Source: Vermiculatibacterium agrestimuris (GTDB lineage: Bacteria; Bacillota; Clostridia; Oscillospirales; Oscillospiraceae). Taken from it: a DNA stretch of 64,000 nt. Shown here in pieces: positions 43,688-52,461 of this stretch; within the stretch, counting starts at the first letter, position 1, and every line of letters starts with the position of its first letter. Under the pieces are notes generated by a model. It was not told the DNA's origin. It did not search any database and saw only the letters and a program-made list of their open reading frames with translations. The position numbers and the translations under genes were made by a program. The DNA lies in NCBI RefSeq assembly GCF_943193085.1, contig NZ_CALPCU010000012.1, forward strand, positions 1 through 64,000. The letters are read 5' to 3'.

Positions 43688-43917
43688 TCCATTTCCTCCA
43701 TGGGGGCTTTGACAACAGCCCCATCCGCACCGGCGAGGAGCTTGGAGACCTTCTGTTCGGCCTTGTCCAGGGCGGAGGAGCACTGTTTCATCAGGGCGGC
43801 TCCCTCCTCAAAGAGGGAAAGGGCCTCCTCCAGGGGAGCGTCCCCCCGCTCCAGGGCGGTGACGATCTCCTCCAAACGGGCCATAGCCTGTTCAAAATCC
43901 AGCTTTTTCGCGCTCAT
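43684..43917 (-). CDS. xseB: Exodeoxyribonuclease VII small subunit
   Basis: 77 residues, all helical: FEQAMARLEEIVTALERGDA, LEEALSLFEEGAALMKQC. Binds XseA. AAGGAG lies eight bases before the ATG at 43917; the upstream GTG overlaps that site and is unlikely. Confidence 0.94.
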   Translation of the reverse strand: MSAKKLDFEQAMARLEEIVTALERGDAPLEEALSLFEEGAALMKQCSSALDKAEQKVSKLLAGADGAVVKAPMEEME

Positions 43918-43946
43918 TTGGGTCACTCCTTTATGGGCTCGGGCCC

Positions 43947-45134
43947 TTATTTCACTTCGCAGACGATGCTCCCGTCGGCAACACGGAGCTCCAGCTCCTC
44001 CCCCGGGGACACATCCTTCACCGACTTCACAAGGCCCCCGGGCCCCTTGGCGATGGAATAGCCCCGGCCCAGCACCTTCAGTGGACTCAGCGCGTCCAGA
44101 GAGGCGGCCAGCCGGCCGAAGCGCTCCTTGTCCCGGGCCATGGAAAGGCTCAGGCCATGGCCCAGCCTGTCCCGCTGGCGGTCAAGGAGCTGGCGGCGGT
44201 CGTCCACCCAGGACATGGGATCGTGAAGCATCCGGCTCCGCCCCGCCTGTTCCAGGGCGGCTCTTGCCTCGGCGACGCGGCGCTCCATGGCCTTCGCCAT
44301 GCGCCGGTTCAAATGCGCAAGCAGCGCATACTGCTCATTCTGATCGGGCACCGCCAGCTCGGCGGCGTTAGAGGGGGTGGCCGAGCGCAGGTCGGCGACA
44401 TAGTCGGCGATGGTCACATCGGGTTCATGCCCCACCGCGGAGATCACGGGGATCTTCGAGGCGTAGATGGCCCTCGCCACCCCCTCGTCGTTGAAGCACC
44501 ACAAGTCCTCCATGGAGCCACCGCCCCGGCCGGTGATGATAAGGTCGGCAAGGCTCTGGGCGTTGACCCAGGAGATGGCCCCGGCGATCTCAGCCGGGGC
44601 CTCCGCCCCCTGGACACGGCAGGGCACCACAAAGACCTCCGCCATGGGCCAGCGCGTCCCCAGGATGCGCAGCATATCCCGCACCGCCGCCCCCGCGGGG
44701 GAGGTGACCAGGGCGATGCGTTTGGGGAACCGGGGAATGGGCTTTTTATGCGCCTGGTCAAACAGGCCCTGGGCGGCCAGCTTGGCCTTGAGCTGCTCGA
44801 AGGCGGCGTGGAGGTCGCCCACCCCGTCGGCGGTGAGGGCGGAGACATAGAGCTGGTACTTGCCGTCTCTGGGGTAGACCGTCACATAGCCGAAGGCGAC
44901 GACCTTCATGCCGTTCTGGGGCCGGAAGCGCAAAGAGGCCGCCTCCCTGCGGAACATGACGCAGGAGAGGGCCCCCGTCTCGTCCTTCAGGGAAAAGTAG
45001 TGGTGGCCCGAGGGATAGAGCTTATAGTTGGACACCTCTCCCCGGATACAAAGCCCGGAGAGGGCGGCATCGGAGTCCAAAAGGCTCTTAATATGATGGT
45101 TGACCTGGGAGACCGAATAGACGGGATATTCCAT
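43947..45134 (-). CDS. xseA: Exodeoxyribonuclease VII large subunit
   Basis: 395 residues. N-terminal OB domain (SNYKLYPSGHHYFSLKDE) and the catalytic domain with RIALVTSPAGAAVRDML and GRGGGSMEDLWCFNDE. Degrades single-stranded DNA from both ends. Start at 45134 after GAGGAGG; the frame opens six codons earlier. 29 bases before xseB. Confidence 0.95.
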   Translation of the reverse strand: MEYPVYSVSQVNHHIKSLLDSDAALSGLCIRGEVSNYKLYPSGHHYFSLKDETGALSCVMFRREAASLRFRPQNGMKVVAFGYVTVYPRDGKYQLYVSALTADGVGDLHAAFEQLKAKLAAQGLFDQAHKKPIPRFPKRIALVTSPAGAAVRDMLRILGTRWPMAEVFVVPCRVQGAEAPAEIAGAISWVNAQSLADLIITGRGGGSMEDLWCFNDEGVARAIYASKIPVISAVGHEPDVTIADYVADLRSATPSNAAELAVPDQNEQYALLAHLNRRMAKAMERRVAEARAALEQAGRSRMLHDPMSWVDDRRQLLDRQRDRLGHGLSLSMARDKERFGRLAASLDALSPLKVLGRGYSIAKGPGGLVKSVKDVSPGEELELRVADGSIVCEVK

Positions 45135-45158
45135 AAAAGGGCCTCCTCTCATTTCAAA

Positions 45159-46082
45159 TCAGAGCAGCCGATGGGCCAGGATGGCCACGCCCATGGCGTT
45201 GTCGGTGGAATACTGGCTTTGGGCAAAGATGGCCTGGCAAAACTCGGTGAGAATATAGCGCAGACGGCTGTTGGAGGCCACCCCTCCGGAGCAGAGCAGC
45301 GGCAGGCCGGGGTATCGGTCTTGGGCCGCCACCGTGGCCCGGCGCACGATCTGGGCCACCGTGTCCAGGGTGAAGGCGGCGATCCGCTCCGGCGGTTCCC
45401 CCTTTGCGTGAAGCTCCTTCGCCTTGTTCTCCATGCCGGACAGGGAGAATTCCAGGCCGGCGAGCTTCACTGGGAAGGGCTTGGGCCTGTCCTGACAGCT
45501 TTGGGACAGCTCGTCCAGGCCCTTTCCCGCCGGAAAGGGGATACCCAGCAGCACCCCGGTGCGGTCGATGAGCTGACCGGCAGAGATGTCGGCGGTGCCG
45601 CCGATGCGCCGCGCTTTCACATTGCGCCCCTCCGGCTCCACGTAGAGCAGCTCGGTGGTGCCCCCGGACAGGTGCCAGGCCAGGAAGGGCGCGTCCAGAA
45701 GTTCCATGCGCCCCGCCGACCAGGCCGCGGCGGCCAGGTGTCCCTGCTGGTGGGACACGGCGAAGAAGGGCACGTCCAGCACCGCGGCCAGGCTGCGCCC
45801 CAAGCTCTCCCCCGCCAAAAAGCAGGGCATATAGGAGCCCTCCACCGCCCTGGGACGGGTGGAGGCGGCCACGGCGGCGAGCTTCTCCAGCCCTCCCTGC
45901 TCCCGGAGCTGGGCGATGCGTGCGGGCAGAGCCTTCACATGCTGGAAAAGGGCCTCCGACTGGCGAAGGCCCAACCCCCCGGCGTTTACCTCCAACAGCT
46001 TGCCGGCGTTACCGCCGGCCCGGCCGTCAAAGAAGGCCGCCGAGGTCGTGTAGTTGCTGGTGTCCAGTCCCAGGGTGGTCAT
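45159..46082 (-). CDS. TsaD-like protein (peptidase M22 / Kae1 family)
   Basis: 307 residues of the ASKHA fold. GLDTSNYTTSAA opens the fold, the metal site is SHQQGHLAAA (HxxGH) and HLSGGTTELL follows. It is shorter than TsaD (about 340) and lies in the nusB-xseA operon, where Clostridia often keep a TsaD paralogue; the true tRNA-modifying TsaD is probably elsewhere. Its substrate is unknown. Start overlaps the nusB stop by four bases. Confidence 0.85.
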   Translation of the reverse strand: MTTLGLDTSNYTTSAAFFDGRAGGNAGKLLEVNAGGLGLRQSEALFQHVKALPARIAQLREQGGLEKLAAVAASTRPRAVEGSYMPCFLAGESLGRSLAAVLDVPFFAVSHQQGHLAAAAWSAGRMELLDAPFLAWHLSGGTTELLYVEPEGRNVKARRIGGTADISAGQLIDRTGVLLGIPFPAGKGLDELSQSCQDRPKPFPVKLAGLEFSLSGMENKAKELHAKGEPPERIAAFTLDTVAQIVRRATVAAQDRYPGLPLLCSGGVASNSRLRYILTEFCQAIFAQSQYSTDNAMGVAILAHRLL

Positions 46083-46546
46083 TCCGCCCCAGTCCCTTCC
46101 CCCGCAGTCCTCTCCCGGACGAAGGAGCCCAGGATGCCGTTGACGAAGGCGGCCAGCTCCGGCTCCTCATAACGTTTGGTCAGCTCCACCGCCTCATTGA
46201 TGGCCGCGGCGTTGGGCACGCTGGACATATACAGGATCTCGTACATACACACCCGGAGGATGGCCACCACCACCCGGGGGATGCGGGAAAAATTCCAGCC
46301 GATGGCGTACTTGGAGATATATTCGTCCAGCTCTCCGCCGCGGCCATAGACCCCGCGCGTCAACTCCGATATGTACGCCTTCTGCTCCACATTGGGAAAC
46401 TCCGCGTATAGCGGTTCCTCCTGGCCCAGCAGCTCAAAGGCGGGCCGGGTCAGGGCGGCGGCGAGCAGCTCGTCGGCGGTCATATGGGAAAAGCCCAGCT
46501 CGAACACGAAGTGGACGGCGATCTCACGGGCACTGCTTCTTGTCAT
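46079..46546 (-). CDS. nusB: Transcription antitermination factor NusB
   Basis: 155 residues, all helical. AREIAVHFVFELGF at the N-terminus and VPNAAAINEAVELTKRYEEP match the family. With NusE and NusA it supports antitermination in rRNA operons. Start at 46546 after GGAGGGATCCCT; the frame is open seven codons earlier. In related genomes nusB follows asp23 directly; here element C separates them. Confidence 0.93.
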   Translation of the reverse strand: MTRSSAREIAVHFVFELGFSHMTADELLAAALTRPAFELLGQEEPLYAEFPNVEQKAYISELTRGVYGRGGELDEYISKYAIGWNFSRIPRVVVAILRVCMYEILYMSSVPNAAAINEAVELTKRYEEPELAAFVNGILGSFVRERTAGEGTGAE

Positions 46547-46591
46547 AGGGATCCCTCCCGAGGGCATTTTTGGTCATTTTCCTATATCCGT

Positions 46592-46620
46592 AGTATACAT
46601 CATAATATGCAAAAAATAAA
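46592..46620 (-). promoter_or_regulatory. Possible promoter of the nusB operon
   Basis: Minus strand TTTATT (46615-46620), 17 bases, TATACT (46592-46597). The -35 box is weak. A CCCCAAAA/TTTTGGGG hairpin with a T run (about 46610-46643) lies just upstream and may stop transcripts coming out of element C. Confidence 0.45.
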
Positions 46621-46702
46621 CCCCCAAAATGGGGTTTTGGGGAAAGAAAGCCTTTGCCGCTGTTTCCTGTCCCCATATGTTGCTTTCACAGGGCCTTTAG
46701 GT

Positions 46703-46722
46703 CAGTTTACAAGGAACTACAC
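46703..46722 (+). repeat. Left inverted end of element C
   Basis: CAGTTTACAAGGAACTACAC; its complement with one change is at 54297-54316. When the ends join, TTGTAAACTG and CAGTTTACAA would flank a single central base, a palindromic attP. Confidence 0.75.
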
Positions 46723-47445
46723 GCAGACCGTGAAACGGGCTGCTGACAACAAACGGCGCTATGCTCCCGGCTGGGTGCATAGCACCTGTTTGTTGCGGGG
46801 GTTTCCAAAGGGGGCAGCGCCCCATTTGGCACACGACTTTGCGGAGCAAAGTGTAGTGTGTTATACGCTCTGTCGGCGTTGCCCTGAAAATACCGTTGCC
46901 GCCGGGGAGGGCAAGGGCATTTGACGCGGCAGGAAAGCAGGGCTTTGTTTGGGGCTGGTAAGCCGGAAACAAAGGGCTGATTTCAGCAGCAGACAGGGCG
47001 TATTATGAAAGCCCCCGTCCCTCGTCCTCCGCCCCCGGCCTATGGGACAAAAAGTCCCAAAGCTCTGGACACCGTGACCAGATGTGTGGCCACACTCCGG
47101 GAAAAGTAGCAGGACGGCAGGAAACCGTCAAGGCTGAAATGAATGGGCTGACGCCCGGCCTTGACCGTTCCCCGCCGCCCCGCTGGATGGGTGGACAAGG
47201 TGGCCAATCCCTAAAAGTGTTTGGCCGCACTCGTTCATTTTGGGGCCTTTCTTCTCCCAAAATTGAAATGGGCGGGAAAGCCCTAAAATGGCTTTCCCGC
47301 CTTGATTACCCATTAGCAAAGACGGGCGAGACTGTCAACGGCGGCGCTGAAAGCGCCGTTCATCTTGACCGTTGACTGGCTCGCCTGGCTTTGCTACTGC
47401 CCGTAAGAGATGGAAAAACAAGATGGAAAACAAGGTTAAAAATGG
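46723..47445. other. Long folded non-coding left end of element C
   Basis: About 720 bases without a credible gene. Strong stems are CAACAAAC/GTTTGTTG (46747-46795) enclosing GCTATGC/GCATAGC; GGCGGGAAAGCC/GGCTTTCCCGCC (47271-47301, perfect 12 bp); and a nested GGCGAG/CTCGCC, GTCAACGG/CCGTTGAC set (47325-47385) around an inner hairpin. Candidates are a transfer origin, a single-strand origin or a structured RNA. Confidence 0.7.
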
Positions 47446-47475
47446 TTGACAAGTCTATCGGATGTGTGTTATACT
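47446..47475 (+). promoter_or_regulatory. Sigma-A promoter of the Mef-like gene
   Basis: Perfect TTGACA (47446-47451), 18 bases, TATACT (47470-47475); transcription would begin near 47482, leaving a leader of about 270 bases. Confidence 0.85.
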
Positions 47476-47509
47476 GTGCGACAGTTTGAGATTGGAAGGA
47501 GGCTTACGT

Positions 47510-47530
47510 GTGTTAATTTGTGTACGCTAA
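47510..47530 (+). CDS. Putative six-codon leader peptide (MLICVR)
   Basis: GTG TTA ATT TGT GTA CGC TAA, seven bases after AGGAGG and 28 bases after the likely transcription start. A short peptide ahead of an attenuator is the usual way macrolide and similar resistance genes sense stalled ribosomes. The C-terminal Arg fits the basic residues common at macrolide stall sites. Not proven; too short for homology. Confidence 0.55.
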   Translation: MLICVR

Positions 47531-47664
47531 TAAGCAATAAAAAGTAGAAGTACCTTTCCACATGATGGTGGGCTTTTTTTGCGTGCGTATGCAAAGGAAC
47601 ACGTAGGTTTGACACGAGCAGTCTTTGAACTGTATCGTGGTGTTTTTTCGTGCTTTGTTGTTAT

Positions 47665-47705
47665 GCAGGCGTCTGCCCTCTCTGTGGGACAACGCCTGCT
47701 TTTTA
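47665..47705 (+). terminator. Attenuator terminator upstream of the Mef-like gene
   Basis: GCAGGCGT (47665-47672) pairs with ACGCCTGC (47692-47699), followed by TTTTTATT. It lies between the promoter and the gene, so full-length transcription needs antitermination or read-through. A weaker CCAC/GTGG hairpin followed by seven T (about 47557-47579) precedes it. Confidence 0.75.
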
Positions 47706-47750
47706 TTGCAGAAACAAAGGAACAATGCAATAAAAAAGGAGGTTCGCATT

Positions 47751-48971
47751 ATGACCCAAAACAACAATTCATGGAGAAAAACTTATTTTACACTTCTTGC
47801 CGGACAAGCAATATCCTTTATTAGCAGCGGTATTTTGCAAATGGCCATTATCTTTTATTTGGTTGCGAAAACTAATTCTGCAATCATATTGACGGCGGCA
47901 ACACTGATTGGATTTTTGCCGCAAGCCTGTTTAGGCCCGTTTGCAGGTGCTTTTGTTGACCGGCACAGCCGTAAAAGCGTAATGATTGGTGCGGATTTGA
48001 TAATTGCCGCCGCTGGCGGTATTCTGGCGCTGGTGGCGTTTTACATGGAATTGCCCGTATGGTCTATTATGGTTGTCCTGTTAATCCGAAGTGCGGGAAC
48101 TGCTTTTCATTCTCCAGCATTCAGCGCAGCAACACCTATGATTGTGCCAAAAGAGGAACTTACAAAATGCGCTGGTTACACGCAGACCATGCAAGCAGTA
48201 AGTGCGATTATCAGTCCAGCTGCCGCAGCGTTTTTATATGCTGTTTGGCCTCTTAATGCAATTATATTGTTAGATATTGTGGGTGCAATCCTTGCCTGTG
48301 TGACTGTTGCGATTTCGTCCATACCAACGCCTGAACTATGTCCAGAAACGAAAAGACAACAGTTTTTACAGGATATGAAAGAGGGGTATGTGGTATTAAA
48401 GCAAAACAGGGGCCTCTTTGCTCTGCTCTGGATTGGTGTAATTTATATGTTCTTTTATATGCCAATCAGTACGCTTTTTCCTCTCATCTGTATGTCATAC
48501 TTCAAAGGAACACCGGCCCATGCCTCTGCCGCTGAAATTGCTTTTGCGGTTGGTATGCTGCTTGGCGGAGTCATTCTGAGCATTTGGGGCGGTTTTAAGA
48601 AACGGCGGTACACCATCGGTCTTTCCGTTCTCCTGATGGGCGTTAGCAATATGCTCTCCGGGCTTTTGCCGCCAGACGCATTTCTTGTCTTTGTTGTGTG
48701 CTGTACTGTTATGGGAATTTCCGCTCCATTTTACGGTGTGCAAAATGCGATTTTTCAAGAAACGGTCAAACCAGAATATCTGGGGAGAGTTTTTTCTCTA
48801 CTGACAAGCGCCGCTTCCCTCGCCATGCCGTTTGGCCTTGTCATTTCCGGGCCTCTGGCGGAGCGGCTGGGAGTTGAGAAATGGTTTGTCATTTGCGGAA
48901 TTGGCATTATCATCGTTGCGCTTGCCGTATTTTTACTACCCGGTTTGAGAGAGATTGACAATACGCAATAA
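47751..48971 (+). CDS. Mef-like macrolide efflux MFS transporter
   Basis: 406 residues, about twelve membrane spans. Long stretches read as in Mef(A): AGQAISFISSGILQMAIIFY, MIGADLIIAAAGGILALVAF, ELPVWSIMVVLLIRSAGTAF, KPEYLGRVFSL. The loop motif GAFVDRHSRKSVMIGAD is the MFS signature after span 2. The likely role is proton-driven export of 14- and 15-membered macrolides, but divergence from Mef(A) is substantial, so the substrate needs testing. AAAAGGAGG precedes the ATG at 47751. Expression is probably inducible through the leader and attenuator. It is cargo of element C and more AT-rich than the chromosome. No Msr(D)-type partner is present. Confidence 0.85.
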   Translation: MTQNNNSWRKTYFTLLAGQAISFISSGILQMAIIFYLVAKTNSAIILTAATLIGFLPQACLGPFAGAFVDRHSRKSVMIGADLIIAAAGGILALVAFYMELPVWSIMVVLLIRSAGTAFHSPAFSAATPMIVPKEELTKCAGYTQTMQAVSAIISPAAAAFLYAVWPLNAIILLDIVGAILACVTVAISSIPTPELCPETKRQQFLQDMKEGYVVLKQNRGLFALLWIGVIYMFFYMPISTLFPLICMSYFKGTPAHASAAEIAFAVGMLLGGVILSIWGGFKKRRYTIGLSVLLMGVSNMLSGLLPPDAFLVFVVCCTVMGISAPFYGVQNAIFQETVKPEYLGRVFSLLTSAASLAMPFGLVISGPLAERLGVEKWFVICGIGIIIVALAVFLLPGLREIDNTQ

Positions 48972-49000
48972 TCAACTGCACCTTTTTCTATTACTAAACA

Positions 49001-49053
49001 AAATGCCTGGATGGTGGTTCTGAAAAACCAGAACCGCCGTTCAGGCATTTTTT
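49001..49053. terminator. Bidirectional terminator between the Mef-like and XRE genes
   Basis: AAATGCCTG...GGTTCTG pairs with CAGAACC...CAGGCATTT across a short A-rich loop, followed by TTTTTT. Confidence 0.85.
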
Positions 49054-49852
49054 ATCTTCGTCCTCTCTGCGGTTTTGGATTCTTCAGCAAGTCGGATTTT
49101 TCCGCAATCTTTTTCAGCCACTTCCGTTCTTCTACTGACAGCTTCCTAAAATTCAGCTTGAGCCGTTTGCAGATAAACGCCAAGTACGCTTGTTCCGTGT
49201 CGCTGTCCTGGCTGACGATTTCACCAGCAGTTTCCAGCATTTCTTTTAGCGGGTTATCCTCTGGGACGCTGAAAAAATCGTCCTTGTGTGTTTCCCGCAG
49301 AGCAAGGGCAATCCCGTTTATGTCCCGTTGTATCACATAGCGGCAAAACTCGTCCTCATCAATATGGGCGGTGATAAGCTGTCTTAACTGCGTATCACTC
49401 ATGCCAGGATTATGCTTTTTTATAACAGTTGCGCTCATCGTGTCCACTATGGCGTTTGCACCCTGCGCCTGTTTCAGTGCCGTTCCGTTCACATAGATTT
49501 CAAGGTCAGCCATCAGCCGGGGGAAATCCGGGTGCGCCGCCAGCTCACACAGCAGGGTATTGTCTATCCTCCCGCTTTTCAGCAGGTCAATCATTTCATC
49601 ACTCAAACGCAGGTCTGCAAGATCGGCGTTTGGGTGATTTTTCATTTCAGACAGCCCCAGCAGATAATCAGCGGTCACACCGTAAAACTTCGCCAGCCGG
49701 ATAAGGGCATAGTGGCTGATGTCCTTGAAGTCTTCCGTTTCGTAACTGCCCAGCGCAGACTTGGAAAGCCCGGTCTGCTCCGCAAGCTGCCCCAGCGTCA
49801 AGCCACGCTCCACACGTAGGTCTTTTAATCGCTCTTGTATGGATAAAGACAT
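49052..49852 (-). CDS. XRE-family regulator of element C (266 residues)
   Basis: N-terminal HTH (LTLGQLAEQTGLSKSALGSYE, here about residues 20-40; YGVTADYLLG closes the domain) and a 190-residue helical C-terminal domain ending in a basic tail (KSDLLKNPKPQRGRR). Such regulators are common next to MobV or RepA_N genes in clostridial elements. Start at 49852, six bases after AGGAGG. A perfect 14-bp inverted repeat (49886-49922) lies upstream and may be its operator. Confidence 0.82.
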   Translation of the reverse strand: MSLSIQERLKDLRVERGLTLGQLAEQTGLSKSALGSYETEDFKDISHYALIRLAKFYGVTADYLLGLSEMKNHPNADLADLRLSDEMIDLLKSGRIDNTLLCELAAHPDFPRLMADLEIYVNGTALKQAQGANAIVDTMSATVIKKHNPGMSDTQLRQLITAHIDEDEFCRYVIQRDINGIALALRETHKDDFFSVPEDNPLKEMLETAGEIVSQDSDTEQAYLAFICKRLKLNFRKLSVEERKWLKKIAEKSDLLKNPKPQRGRR

Positions 49853-49885
49853 ATTCACCCTCCTTGCTAGCTCAACGAAAGAGAA

Positions 49886-49922
49886 GCCGTTATGCTATGT
49901 ACTATGCTCATAGCATAACGGC
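49886..49922. promoter_or_regulatory. Perfect 14-bp inverted repeat upstream of the XRE gene
   Basis: GCCGTTATGCTATG and its complement around a nine-base spacer that itself repeats TATGCT. Either operator of the XRE protein or terminator of the small gene at 49931-50194. Confidence 0.65.
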
Positions 49923-49930
49923 ATAGGCAT

Positions 49931-50194
49931 TTACAGTTTTATTTTACCATTTGCTACATCTTCACGAAATTTATCAACAAGCTTCGCTGTCAGCTTGGAT
50001 TTACCGTAGTGTTCAAGTACAAAAGTACGATAACTTTTTCCATCTACAAGCACATCACTTTTTCTGGTCAACAACCAATTTCCGTTACCTCCTCCCTGTT
50101 CTCTAATATTCCAGTCTTTCCCATATCTTTTATAGATTTCATCTTTTTTACCTTGAACAGACATTGATTCGCTTGGAATATAAACAATTTGCAT
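49931..50194 (-). CDS. Small hypothetical protein of element C (87 residues)
   Basis: Not recognised with certainty. Basic and AT-rich gene; segments DEIYKRYGKDWNIREQGGG and SYRTFVLEHYGKSKLTAKLV. Size and composition recall small DUF2188-like or toxin-type proteins, but I cannot assign it. AGGAGG lies upstream of the ATG. It has its own short transcription unit between the XRE gene and the mobilization genes. Confidence 0.6.
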   Translation of the reverse strand: MQIVYIPSESMSVQGKKDEIYKRYGKDWNIREQGGGNGNWLLTRKSDVLVDGKSYRTFVLEHYGKSKLTAKLVDKFREDVANGKIKL

Positions 50195-50422
50195 AATAGC
50201 TCCTCCTTTATTTTGTGCAAGAAGACCAGAAACCTGAATTTGTCTTTTATCTTTTTTTGATTATATCACAAATCCGAGAGCGTGGAAATAGGGAGTTTTT
50301 CAGGCTGATTTCCTACCTCTTGGATATACGGCACAGGCGGTCAAAAAGGTGTAGACTTGGGATAGTTCATCGATGGACAAGCACCTTGGAAACAGAACAC
50401 GCCAAAGAAAACGGAGGGACGC

Positions 50423-50836
50423 ATGAGCAAAAGACCCTATCAACACCTGCCGCCGCTGGAACACAGGCCGGACGGCTCCCCCTACCGCATAACCCCGCCC
50501 CAGAAGAGACGAGCCAGCGGCCTGATACGCCGGGAGTGCTGCAACTGCGAGGACGGAAACTGCCTTGCGCTGGACGATGGCGACACCTGCGCCTGTCCGC
50601 AGATGATTTCGTTCTCCGTCTGCTGCAAGTGGTTCCGCTGGGCGGTCTTGCCGCTGGACAGGACGCTGGAAGCGGAGATTTACCGGGACAGGGACTTGAA
50701 ACGCTGTGCGGAGTGCGGCGGTGTGTTCGTCCCGAAGTCCAACCGGGGCAAATACTGCCCGGACTGCGCCGCCAGAGTTCACAGGCGGCAGAAAACAGAA
50801 AGTGAACGGAAAAGGAGGTCTGCTGTGGACAGTTAA
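50423..50836 (+). CDS. Cysteine-rich VLP-domain protein
   Basis: 137 residues. Cys clusters RRECCNCEDGNCL, CACPQ, CCKWFRWAVLPLD, and a zinc ribbon RCAECGGVF...KYCPDCAARVHRRQKTE. Proteins of this kind accompany replication and mobilization genes in clostridial transposons; function unknown, nucleic-acid binding likely. GGAGGG precedes the ATG. First of the mobilization run of element C. Confidence 0.8.
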   Translation: MSKRPYQHLPPLEHRPDGSPYRITPPQKRRASGLIRRECCNCEDGNCLALDDGDTCACPQMISFSVCCKWFRWAVLPLDRTLEAEIYRDRDLKRCAECGGVFVPKSNRGKYCPDCAARVHRRQKTESERKRRSAVDS

Positions 50837-50947
50837 GAGCGGGAAAAGCCTTGATTTGCAAGGCTCCGCAAGCCCTCAACCGGGGCGGCTGGTATCATTT
50901 ATCATTCGCCCCGGAAAACGGGCCTCTAACCGTCCACAAAACACGCT

Positions 50948-51343
50948 ATGACAAACACGATTTATATTCACCAGCCGGAAAAGGCGTTCAGTTTCACCCG
51001 GCTCCCCAATTTCCTTTTTGAAGCACCCACATTCCAGCCCTTGAGCAACGAAGCGAAGGTGCTGTATGCCTTTGTCCTGCGCCGGGCGGAGTTGTCCCGG
51101 AAGAACGGCTGGGCGGACGAGTACGGGCGGGTCTACCTGTACTACCCCATCTGCGAGGTGGTCGCTTTGCTCCGCTGCGGGCGGCAGAAAGCGGTCAACA
51201 CCCTGCGGGAGTTGCAGTATGCGGGGCTGGTGGAAATCCAGAAACAGGGCTGTGGAAAACCCAACCGCATTTACCCGAAATCCTATGAAGCGGTTCCAAA
51301 CACCGACTTCAAGAAATCCGGTTATGGTACGCCGGAGGGCTGA
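50948..51343 (+). CDS. RepA_N-type replication initiator, short form
   Basis: 131 residues. IYIHQPEKAFSFTRLPNFLF and FQPLSNEAKVLYAFVLRRAE match the N-terminal winged-helix domain of RepA_N plasmid initiators; the C-terminal half of full plasmid proteins is missing, as is common in integrated elements. The ribosome site is weak. It may support replication of the excised circle or act only as a DNA-binding protein. Confidence 0.8.
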   Translation: MTNTIYIHQPEKAFSFTRLPNFLFEAPTFQPLSNEAKVLYAFVLRRAELSRKNGWADEYGRVYLYYPICEVVALLRCGRQKAVNTLRELQYAGLVEIQKQGCGKPNRIYPKSYEAVPNTDFKKSGYGTPEG

Positions 51344-51516
51344 AAACCGTACTTGGCGAGTACGAAAATCAATCCTCTTGAAGTACGGAAATCTGACGGT
51401 ATATAGAAATACAGAGATTAAAACCATCTATTTACATTCATTCCATTCCAATCCTATCAGAGATATTTTCGGCGGGAAAACCCGCCGGAAAGGAATGGAA
51501 TGGGGAAAGGAGTTCA

Positions 51517-52461
51517 ATGGCACAACACGCAATTTTGCGATTTGAGAAGCACAAGGGCCACCCGGCGGGGCCGCTGGAAGCCCACCATGAACGGAAAAAG
51601 GAGCAGTACGCCAGCAACCCGGACATTGACACCAGCCGGAGCAAGTACAATTTCCACATCGTCAAGCCGGATGGCCGCTACTACCATTTCATTCAGAGCC
51701 GCATCGAGCAGGCCAGATGCCGCACCCGCAAGGACAGCACTCGGTTTGTGGACACGCTGATTACCGCCAGCCCGGAGTTTTTCAAGGGCAAGTCCCCAAA
51801 GGAGATAGCGGCCTACTTCCAGAGGGCGGCGGACTTCCTCATTGACCGGGTGGGCCGGGAGAACATCGTTTCGGCTATGGTACACATGGATGAAAAAACG
51901 CCCCATCTGCACTTGGTCTTTGTGCCGCTGACAAAGGACAACCGCCTGTGCGCCAAAGAAATTATCGGCAACCGGGCCAATCTGACGAAGTGGCAGGACG
52001 ATTTTCACGCCTGTATGGTGGAGCAGTACCCCGACCTGGAGCGTGGGGAAAGCGCCAGCAAGACGGGCCGGAAGCATATCCCCACCCGGCTGTTCAAACA
52101 GGCGGTCAACCTCTCCAAACAGGCGAGGGCCATTGAAGCGGTTCTCTCCGGCATTACCCCGCTGAACGCCGGAAAGAAGAAAGAGGAAGCCCTCTCCATG
52201 CTGAAAAAGTGGTTTCCGCAGATGGAGAACTTCTCCGGGCAACTGAAAAAATACAAGGTCACAATCAATGACTTGTTAGCGGAAAATGAAAAGCTGGAAG
52301 TCAGGGCAAAGGCCAGCGAAAAAGGCAAGATGAATGACACGATGGAACGGGCGAAGTTAAAAAGCGAACTGGACGATATGCGGCGGCTGGTTGACCGTAT
52401 CCCGCCGGAGATTTTAGCGGAACTGAAACGGCAACAGCGGCAGCATGGAAAGGAAAGGTGA
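51517..52461 (+). CDS. MobV-family relaxase (plasmid mobilization/recombination protein)
   Basis: 314 residues. Short for MobV but with the key His motif MVHMDEKTPHLHLVFVPL (about residues 120-137) and an N-terminal FEKHKGHPAG segment. A C-terminal coiled coil spans about 245-310. It should nick the transfer origin of element C and lead the strand into a helper conjugation channel. AAAGGAG precedes the ATG. Confidence 0.88.
   Translation: MAQHAILRFEKHKGHPAGPLEAHHERKKEQYASNPDIDTSRSKYNFHIVKPDGRYYHFIQSRIEQARCRTRKDSTRFVDTLITASPEFFKGKSPKEIAAYFQRAADFLIDRVGRENIVSAMVHMDEKTPHLHLVFVPLTKDNRLCAKEIIGNRANLTKWQDDFHACMVEQYPDLERGESASKTGRKHIPTRLFKQAVNLSKQARAIEAVLSGITPLNAGKKKEEALSMLKKWFPQMENFSGQLKKYKVTINDLLAENEKLEVRAKASEKGKMNDTMERAKLKSELDDMRRLVDRIPPEILAELKRQQRQHGKER

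Noticed and set aside
47579..47824. 81-codon frame over the attenuator of the Mef-like gene
   Set aside because: It spans the terminator hairpin and the Mef-like start in another frame; no ribosome site and no protein-like composition.
50706..50951. 81-codon frame overlapping the Cys-rich VLP gene
   Set aside because: Out-of-frame shadow of the better supported gene at 50423-50836; its overlap with the RepA_N start is by chance.
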